Positions 57,188-64,000 of a DNA stretch of 64,000 nucleotides are shown piece after piece. Origin of the DNA: Blasia pusilla (lineage: Eukaryota > Marchantiophyta > Marchantiopsida > Blasiales). The notes beneath the pieces are model-generated. The model did no database searches and was not told where the DNA came from. It worked only from the letters and a program-made list of their open reading frames with translations. Position numbers and translations under genes: made by a program. Each line of letters begins with the position of its first letter. The first letter of the stretch is position 1. The DNA lies in NCBI GenBank assembly GCA_050084515.1, contig CM114274.1, positions 35,030,001-35,094,000 of the forward strand. Direction: 5' to 3'.

Positions 57188-57470
57188 CGACAGGTGTCAC
57201 CTCTTTAGGATAGATCGGTGAGATCTAGAAGAGCGCCTTTGTGAGTAGTTGATGATGACTTGTTGAGGCCCCGAAAAACCTGAGAGAGCAGGTTTCCCCT
57301 TTGTTTCGATTTATTTGGAGCCATATTGAGGAACTTACCATTTTAGGTAAGTACCATTTGAGTATAGGATGGATTTTCTATTTTTTTAAAGTGGCCCTTG
57401 ACCTCCTACATCACGTCAAGAGCCAAGGAGATGACTTGGGAGCATAGGTTACCATGGAGAGTGCTTGGAG
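57188..57470 (+). repeat. 3' LTR of element F, truncated
   Basis: Matches the first 280 bp of the LTR/leaders at 27217 and 44738 ('tgtcacctctttaggatag' ... 'accatggagag'), then stops. Its position after integrase-PHD shows that this sequence is LTR. Beyond 57470 the DNA belongs to the 5' LTR of O, so a deletion removed the rest of this LTR together with gag to mid-RT of O. Confidence 0.65.
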
Positions 57471-58101
57471 AGAGCCGAGTTGAACTCTAGCCTCCGTCGT
57501 TGCATGCGCCCAATATGACCGAGAATAGTGTCCACCATTATGTCCTCCTTCACCTTGTTCCGTCAAGGCTTCTCCTACTCTCGCCTCTTCTCCTTGTAAG
57601 TCAAGCTTTTGTCTCGCATTTAAGAAGGGTCGCGTCAAGCGATCCTCCTTAAAGGGGAGGGGGGAGGGTCATGGCCAAGGGCAGCGGCTTCCTCTGCCTG
57701 GCTCAGTCCGCCTCTGCCCGGCTCCATCCGCCTCTGCCTTGGCTCAGTCCACCTATGCCTGGTTCCGTCCGCCTTTGACGTAACCCAAGCCGATCCCTAG
57801 CCACTTTTACTACACAGCCCCCCGGCGACTGCAAGACCCAAACCTAACTCTCTCTCTTTCCCGTCTCTCGCCACTCATCGGTGGGCAACACATTCGTGAA
57901 CTCTCGCCATTATATGCCCCACTACACTCTTGTGCTCTCTCTCAACAATTTGCATCTGTGAAATCTACAAAAAAATTGACACAACGGACCTATCCTCAAC
58001 CTCATCCGACACCGCGAGACAAAGTTACACTCAAGACATTCCGTTGGCTCCTATGCCCTATCCATGATAGATCTCGGCCTATCGGCTACTCAGATGTGAG
58101 A
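57471..58101 (-). repeat. 5' LTR of element O, diverged, with a 20-bp minisatellite
   Basis: 57975-58101 matches the end of the LTR at 26402-27012. Upstream parts match patchily ('ctccttcaccttgttccgtc' against 'ctcattcaccttgtgctatc'). Four 20-21 bp units starting 'ctctgcctggctcagtccgc' lie at 57692-57772. The two LTRs have diverged more than those of the nested elements, as expected for the oldest LTR insertion. Confidence 0.55.
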
Positions 58102-60882
58102 GGGGCAAGGTACTGATCCCCAAGCAAAGATCGGGATGTTTGGAGATGTGAGAGTGAATGGAAATGGTTGATCACAATGTTGAGGGAACTTCAACTGATG
58201 GCACTGAACAAAGTGGGGTCCCCAACTTGGACTACGGTCAACTTCAAGGAGAATGAAAGCTCCATTGTGGACTACATAGTTGTGGATGAGGAACTCTACA
58301 CACACAGTGGGAAGATCACAGTGGATGCGATAGATATTGGAAGATCACATCATTCATTGGTTTGGACAGAGTTGCAGCAAAGACTAAAATGCTCGACCAA
58401 ACCAGTGAAGAGAGTGATCAATAAATGGAGGATAGACGACTTCGAAGATGAGGGTAACAAGCAAGTGTACATTGGAAAGCTAGAAGAAAATCTCTTAATA
58501 TTTGACACTTTCATTGAATCTACCGTCAAGACCTTTAGGCTCACAAGAAAAACCGTGGACATGGTGTTGGCATAGTGGGAACATGGAGAGACATATGCCG
58601 CCGAGATTTCTTTGGTAGGAAATTGATAATATGCGGTAGAGCCATCAAATGGTGGTCCTTGGAACTCAAGGAAACCATTGCCAAACGAAGGGAAGCGTAT
58701 GTAACAAGTGCCAAAGCCAAGGATGATGCATCCTTGTGGGCATATTATGTGGCCCTACTTAAGGAAACTCGTCCTCTCGTGTGCATGCACAAGAAGAAAT
58801 TGAACCAAGCGACATACTCATCCATCAATGAGAATTTTACAGTGAATCAGAAAAAGTTCTAGTTGGAAGTGCAGAAATTGAGCAAGGCCAAGGACAAACA
58901 CAACATAAAAGCCTTGAAGAGAAAAGATGGTGGAATGGTGACCACAGCTAAATAGATCTAACATGTGTCAGAAGACCATTACAAGGAGTTAGGCAGAAAG
59001 CCTGCTTGGACATCCCTTGAAGAGCAAAACTTCGAGAGAATGGTGGAGGATTTTGTTAAGATACAATGGGAGAAGGGAGATGATGAGGTTGAGCTGGGAA
59101 ATCCATATAATGATTGGTTCTCCCTGGCTGAGGTGGGAGCAGCAATCAAAGAACTTGTGAAGCACAAAGCAAGCGGTGGTGATGAGCTTGTGAATGAGCT
59201 ATTGAAGTATGGTGATGCTACTATGGCTCGTTCTCTAGTGAGTCTCTTCAACATGATCTGGCAGGCAGAAGTCATCCCACAAAGATGGCGGGTGGGAGTC
59301 ATAGTGAACCTCTTCAAGAAGGGTGCGCGAGAAGACCCTGGAAACTACAAGGCTATTACATTTTTGAGTGTATTCGGGAAGCTCCTCTACCATATACTCA
59401 ACAATAGGATCTTTGTGTACCTGGAGGAGAATTTAGTGATCAAGAAAGGCCAAGCTAGCTTCTGGCAAGCCCGAGGATGCGTGGATCACATCTTCACCTT
59501 TAGTCAGATTATCCAAGGTAGGAAAAAAGACAAGAAACCCACTTATTGCTTCTTCTTGGACCTCAAGAAGGCATACAAGACTGTACGGCATGGCGGAATA
59601 TCTTATAGCTTGTGGAAGGCTGGGCTCAGAGGGAAAATATGGAGGATGGTGAAGAAGGTGTACCGGAACACAATGAGTAGAGTTATGGTGAATGGCCAAA
59701 AGAGTGGGACATTCTACATCAAGTAAGGAGTGGCTCAAGGATGCCCGCTCTCCCCCACCCTCTTCAAAAATTTTGTGAATTCCCTATTCGAAGAAATGGT
59801 GGATAGTGGACTAGGCATACAGGTGGCCTGGGCCCTCATGTTATCTGATGACTTTGGTGGCCTAGAGGAAACAGGAGAGAAACTCCGAGAGATGGTCTCC
59901 CTAACCAAAATTTGGTGTGACATGTGGGGCATGTGGGGCATGGAGGCAAATGTAGTGAAGTGCAGTGTGATGATTTTCAATGGCAAGGAGGAGGACCAAG
60001 ACCAACAGTGGTACTGGGGCAAACAAGAGATCCCTCGTTGGCCAAATACACCTATCTGGGCATAGAATTCTTGGAAGAGTGCATGTGGGATGCACACATT
60101 AAGAAGACTACTGAGAAAGGCCACAAGAAGGTGAACCGTTTGTCTAGATTCCTACACTGCCGGAACATCACATCATTAGTAAAGTGCTCTGTCATTTTGC
60201 ATACCATTTGTCCCTTGCTGGAATATGGGGCAGCAGTGTGGGATGCCAACACCAAACAAAGGGACAGGCTTGAAGCTCTGTAGCTGAAGGCGTTTTGGGG
60301 TATGATGTCAACTTCTTCACGAACAACCTGAGTTGGTGTGAGATCAAAACTTGGTGTGGAACCCTTGCAGGATAGATATGACATCGCCTAGTTGAAATGG
60401 CGGAGGCTGTTGGAGACAATGGACTCCCATCGCTATCCTAAAGAGGTGATGGGGAAAACTTGGACCCAAAAAAGACCTATAAAGCAGGCCAAATCTTGGA
60501 CGAAAAAGGTTCAAGAGATTATGCACACATCCAAGCTCCCAGTAGGGCCCAAATTTTGGGAGCAAGATAAGAAAGCATTTGTGGATACCATAGCCAAAGC
60601 AATCGGCAAACGCTCACACCGAACAACACGGAGGAAGCCATGAAAATGTCTCTCTTTTGACGGTATATCCTCAATAGGCATAACTAAAGAACTATTTGCA
60701 GGGAACCCCTTGCTTGGGAACCCGGCTCAAGTTCAAGTTCAAGACGGGGGAAATACCCTTGAACCATAAGAAAAGCAAGATGGGAACACAACTAAACTCT
60801 TACGCCTTGTGCGACAAAGGGGATGAAACCTCTAGTCATTACTTGGTCTCTTGAGAAAAATTACCAACACAAAAAAATAGCA

Positions 60883-60884
<2 letters not shown>
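58102..60884 (+). pseudogene. LINE: endonuclease C-terminus, reverse transcriptase, C-terminal zinc motif
   Basis: Continuation of the LINE cut at 26401. The endonuclease end 'QGTDPQAKIGMFGD', 'SPTWTTVNFKENESSIVDYI' and the 'RSHHSLVW' block lie in 58102-58340. RT (58965-59726) has 'NPYNDWFSLAEV', 'KHKASGGDELVNELLKYG', 'NLFKKGAREDPGNYKAITFL', 'YCFFLDLKKAYKTVRHGG' and, after a stop, 'GVAQGCPLSPTLF'. The active site is degenerate ('ALMLSDDF' for FADD). The C-terminal region has 'LLEYGAAVWDANTKQRDRLE' and a remnant zinc motif 'YALCDKGDETSSHYLVS' where the last Cys is a stop (60799-60852). It is single-copy here, ends before a TC tract, and has several stops. Confidence 0.9.

Positions 60885-60932
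<48 letters not shown>
60885..60932. repeat. TC microsatellite, about 24 units
   Basis: An uninterrupted 'tc' run directly after the LINE 3' sequence. Some LINEs end in a simple repeat rather than poly-A, so it may be the LINE tail; a chance neighbour is equally possible. Confidence 0.9.
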
Positions 60933-60935
<3 letters not shown>

Positions 60936-61077
60936 GTCAATCTTTGTTTTTCTACATGTATGTCTATGTTTGTATACTCTATTTTCAACTACTACATCTA
61001 CATTTCAAAGCTTTTGTTAGCCTTGTCTGAATTGTGAAAGCGTTGTCAACATTGAAGTTCTCTACCATATAGTAATC

Positions 61078-61662
61078 TTGACTTGTTATTTAGCAAGGTC
61101 ACGTGGCTTCCATGTACCATATTGCAAAACTCCCTTCAGAGATCATGGAGGACATTGTCTACAAAAGGGCTATTGTACACGATCAGGATGCATGAATATT
61201 TTTGTCTCTGAAGTTAGCGGGCCACGTAAGTGTTACTTTTCTATGAGACGATTGATGTGGGGTCAGTATGATGGGAGGCTACAGTCTATCAGATGTTACA
61301 TTTGGTTGGGTGTGGTTGACACCATGGTACTTCATATTTGCCACAATGTAGGCTTTCAGATTCACTCTTCCGATGACGGGCGCTTCCATTTGAAGCCCCG
61401 TATGTGCAACTCAAGAGAGTTGTCCATGGTCGATGCCATTCGCAAGATATGCATTGAGGATAATACGTTTTTCTCCGTAGATAATTTTTGTCCTAAATTG
61501 AGTGCCATGTGTCCCACCATTGACACGAGGCCTGGCACAACATCACTAACAGGGCACACATTATGTGATGGCAACATTCTGCGTGATCACACATTCTGCC
61601 CATGCTGTAGTGGTGATTGTGCATGGCCACCACAAGATAAGGCCCTCGCTCTGCCTAATTAG
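61078..61662 (+). CDS. hypothetical cysteine-rich protein
   Basis: A 194-codon open frame, unusually long for this AT-rich part. It has 15 or more Cys/His residues spread over it ('CKTPFRDHGGHCLQKGYC', 'CYIWLGVVDTMVLHICHNVG', 'FCPCCSGDCAWPP'). I do not recognise a domain. The CPCC-x2-DC end could bind zinc. No signal peptide or membrane segment is evident. It lies 0.8 kb upstream of the EDM2-like exons on the same strand and could be an upstream exon of that gene or an unrelated transposon relic. No splice assignment was made. Confidence 0.4.
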   Translation: MTCYLARSRGFHVPYCKTPFRDHGGHCLQKGYCTRSGCMNIFVSEVSGPRKCYFSMRRLMWGQYDGRLQSIRCYIWLGVVDTMVLHICHNVGFQIHSSDDGRFHLKPRMCNSRELSMVDAIRKICIEDNTFFSVDNFCPKLSAMCPTIDTRPGTTSLTGHTLCDGNILRDHTFCPCCSGDCAWPPQDKALALPN

Positions 61663-62461
61663 CTTAGTGGTTTCACCTTCAAGGGAGAGTGATCATGTGG
61701 ACTTTCCTCCTCCGTAATTTTCCCTGGAGTAATTTTGTAGACTAACTGAAAATAGGCTTAGTCCACACATACTCATAAATTGGACACTAAGATTATGAAC
61801 TCAAAACATGTGTGATGTTAATATATGGAAAAGGATGGGAATGACATAAAAAATGCATGATGAATGGATAATGCAAGTTGTTATGAATTTTGTGTTCATA
61901 TTTTTGGGGGTCCTTACTGTACACCTCCAAAGCACTAGAATTGGGCTTTGCAATAGTTAGCATGAGGCACTCTGTCGAGGGTTCCCACGTTAAAAATCAC
62001 ACAAGTCTGTTGTAAACTATAAAAATTAAATGGCAAAAAATCTGAAAAAACTAACACATTATGAGGTTACACTACAAATAAGAATCTAAGTAGTCTCTCC
62101 CAAGATACATGTGACATAAAGATACAATAGGTCAATAGGACAATACATGTAAATGGTGGAGATTTTGGGTGGTTGTCGTGATTTTTCCTTGGTGGTATTG
62201 TCACAGGCTGCGTACTAGGACTTGGTCATTTATACGGGTCCCACACCTTCAAGTGCTTTGCCATGTTATTCACGTACATGTATACTATAGATTATGTGTT
62301 TTTTCTGAATAATATTCCTTGTAATTGATACTATTATTCATGCACAATTCATTACTAATGATGTCGTCTTCCCCCCAACCCCTTTCTTCTATGAGCTTTG
62401 TCTTGCACTACAATTGAATTTTGTTCTCATTTGTTCACAAAAATCTTTGAGGAGAGTCTAA
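61663..62461. other. AT-rich intergenic or intronic DNA
   Basis: No open frame of note and no repeat recognised. It could be intronic if the frame at 61078 and the PHD exons belong together. Confidence 0.4.
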
Positions 62462-63120
62462 GGATGGCGTGGCCGAAGCTACATGCCAAGAAAAACCCCC
62501 AAGGTGAGTTGTTTAGCGCCTTACAGTGTACTCTAGATTCACCAGAAGGAAACCCGCATTTGTGCAATCTGTGAGGATGGGGAGGAGTTGGTTATTTGCG
62601 ATGGGTCTTGTGCCAGACATTTCCATGCAACTCTAGAATCAATTGGGGCTATAGAAAATGCATGTCTTGGGGTAAATCTTCCACCTAACCACAAAGGGAG
62701 CTCGTTTTTCCGGATTGTGTGAAGAAGATGGCCAAGTGTGCCAAGTGTGGTATATAAGGAACTTTTGCAGAGAGTGAGGAATCAGGGCTTCGTGTGAGAC
62801 AATACCCATATACCTATTGTGTGAGGTTTTTTTTGTTTTTTTTTTTGCCTTCGGAAATGGAGACGTGCCCCATGCATTATTGCCCAGGATGCCATAAGCA
62901 TGACAAGGAGTTGTGGAAGGACATGGTGTATTGTCCCAGGTGTCCGATTGCGTGGCACTTGACTTGCTTGAACGAAGCAATGAGCAAGGGTTATGCATGT
63001 GATCGGATTATTTATGACCATGCTGCATGTGGCAAGGATAGATGGTGGTTTTATTGCCACCATCACAAAGTTGATCCCACACTTCAAAATCCTTTGAGAG
63101 ACCACATATCATGGATTTGA
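62462..63120 (+). pseudogene. EDM2-like PHD-finger gene, partial exons
   Basis: EDM2-type proteins are plant nuclear PHD proteins acting on heterochromatin and on transcripts with transposon-containing introns. A short basic exon 'MPRKTPK' ends at 62503 before 'gtgagt'. After an acceptor 'accag' (62545) the next exon reads 'KETRICAICEDGEELVICDG' and 'SCARHFHATLESIGA', the typical first PHD. A frame change near 62705 leads to 'DCVKKMAKCAKCG', followed by a possible donor. A pyrimidine run (about 62825-62850) precedes 'TCPMHYCPGCHKHDKELW', 'VYCPRCPIAWHLTCLNEA' and 'WWFYCHHHKVDPTLQNPLRD', matching the last PHD and the conserved 'YC..H.iD....P.RDHi' tail of this family. The gene runs beyond these exons in known relatives; here nothing further is recognisable, and the frame change suggests a fragment or pseudogene. 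Confidence 0.65.
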
Positions 63121-64000
63121 TTTTCAGGTTATGAGATGGGATTCACCGTGACACCACAGAATCATGTCTAGTTTGGGTGGAGCTTGTAGGGTAGCCACTT
63201 TTGATATAAAGAGGGTTGAGCCTCTAAACATACTAGGCAGGTGGTATGACTTCATACAGAGATTCTCGGTCATCTATCCTTTGATTTTAAAAATGACACT
63301 CATATCCTTTGTATCAACGGCCACAAATGAAAACTATATAAAATCAAGTGGATTTTCAAGATTGTGCATTTGACACTTATTGTGATAGAGAAATTTCTTT
63401 GTGGTGGTTGATAAAAAAAACTCTTGTGAATTGTCTCTTGATTAGGATGTGTCTGTCAGCAGGTGGAATAATGTATTGATTGGTCGTTCGTAGCCATCTC
63501 CACTTATGAAACCATACCTTAGAAGCTAGGTAGCCTACTTGGTCGACCACATTAGGATCCATTCCAACCTCTCTCTTTGTAGGTTGAGTGATTTGATTGG
63601 AAATAGAGGCTCACCTCGTTACAAGAGTGAAAGATAAAACTAGCCACCAAAAATATTACCTAATATTTTCTGGTGGCTACTTTGAGTATTAATTTAATCA
63701 TGATTTAATAGTAGGATTGTAAGTAGTGCCTTCAATGAAAAATCCACTCCATTTATCACTAGTTTTTTTCCTTTTAATTTATCATGGTAAATTTCCCCCC
63801 TTTTTAATATGATTATATCGTGGTGATTATTTGATATCTTCAAATAATATATGGAGTGCACCTTTGGTCTTTTAGGGTTTAGTCTTGGTGGTTAAACTAC
63901 AAAATAGTGGAACATCACAGGTTTTTGGGGTTGTGGCTAAAATATCTATTGCTAAAAGATGAAATACTCTCACTATGTGCCATGTTGATCCATGATGACT
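63121..64000. other. AT-rich DNA to the window end
   Basis: Frames at 63164-63373 (+) and 63377-63562 (-) have no motif. A telo-box-like 'ttttagggttta' occurs near 63876. Possibly downstream or intronic sequence of the EDM2-like gene. Confidence 0.4.

Larger units (their letters stand above)
44738..57470 (+). mobile_element. gypsy element F of the DNMT/PHD family, internally deleted and twice interrupted
   Basis: Order: leader/LTR (44738-47000), gag start (47001-47158), insertion of element B (47159-54310), gag remainder fused to RT (54316-54780), integrase (54845-56700, interrupted by a solo chromovirus LTR), complete PHD finger (56742-56876), 3' end (to 57187) and a truncated 3' LTR (57188-57470). 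Protease, methyltransferase and most of RT/RNase H are deleted. Both ends share 'tgtcacctctttTagg', which defines the LTR start. It is inserted in RT of O. Confidence 0.7.
26402..58101 (-). mobile_element. outer LTR retrotransposon O with all nested insertions
   Basis: The 31.7-kb block splits the LINE endonuclease. Its left end is 'tgtcgagcg' at 26402 preceded by 'tgggg'. Its right end is 'cagatgtgaga' at 58101 followed by 'ggggcaagg'. Removing the block restores the LINE frame, and the 5-bp duplication TGGGG is intact except for one lost T. LTR sense is inferred as minus because the LTR start and end spellings match element B, which is minus, and because minus-strand RT-RNase H-integrase sequence (43400-44737) lies inside. 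O itself has lost gag through the first half of RT, the rest of integrase and most of its 3' region to deletions and later insertions A and F. Confidence 0.7.

Noticed and set aside
60823-61020. 65-codon Ser-Leu repeat protein
   Set aside because: It is translation of the TC microsatellite.

Overview
The window looks like repeat-dominated nuclear DNA of a green plant (streptophyte). The reasons are the plant-type transposon mix (MULE with a SWIM finger, BED/DUF659 hAT, chromodomain gypsy chromovirus, endonuclease-type LINE), TTTAGGG-type telo-boxes, and an EDM2-like PHD-finger gene fragment at the right end. Two gypsy elements carry a DNMT3-type (motif order I to X, not the permuted DRM order) cytosine methyltransferase. 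That favours a lineage outside the flowering plants (charophyte, bryophyte, lycophyte, fern or gymnosperm). Species is not determined. No rRNA, tRNA, CRISPR, operon or intact single-copy host gene was recognised.

Left part (1-25.3 kb): decayed elements in AT-rich, mostly empty sequence. These are a 215-bp-period tandem duplication (0.8-1.16 kb), a MULE transposase pseudogene (1.5-4.6 kb, +), a purine-rich tract (8.9-9.7 kb), a hAT transposase pseudogene (13.1-10.8 kb, -), a gypsy RT fragment (15.3-15.8 kb), a foldback/MITE-like element (18.0-18.2 kb), a solo chromovirus LTR (18.4-19.5 kb) and a three-unit 430-bp tandem array (22.2-23.5 kb).

Central part (25.9-60.9 kb): a nest of elements at least four levels deep. 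A LINE (+) is split inside its endonuclease codons at 26401 and resumes in frame at 58102. The 31.7 kb between is an LTR element, O (-, TSD TGGGG/GGGG). Inside O lie element A (+, 27.2-42.2 kb) and element F (+, 44.7-57.5 kb). A is interrupted by a full-length chromovirus (31.1-38.4 kb, TSD TGGAG). F is interrupted in gag by element B (-, 47.16-54.31 kb, TSD GCCTT) and in integrase by a solo chromovirus LTR (55.08-56.11 kb, TSD TGGCG). O, A, B and F belong to one gypsy family. Its composite order is: long leader, gag, two zinc knuckles, divergent protease, DNA cytosine methyltransferase, RT, RNase H, integrase, PHD finger. It thus carries a DNA-methylation writer and a predicted chromatin reader in one retrotransposon, which is the most notable content of the window.

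The copies are complementary. B keeps all visible methyltransferase motifs including the catalytic Pro-Cys, but has lost most of RT/RNase H and half of its PHD finger. A keeps the methyltransferase in decayed form. F keeps a complete C4HC3 PHD finger. O keeps RT, RNase H and the start of integrase. Many stops in these copies look like C-to-T changes (CGA to TGA, CAG to TAG), as expected of methylated DNA.

Right part (60.9-64 kb): a TC microsatellite, an unrecognised cysteine-rich ORF and PHD exons resembling EDM2.
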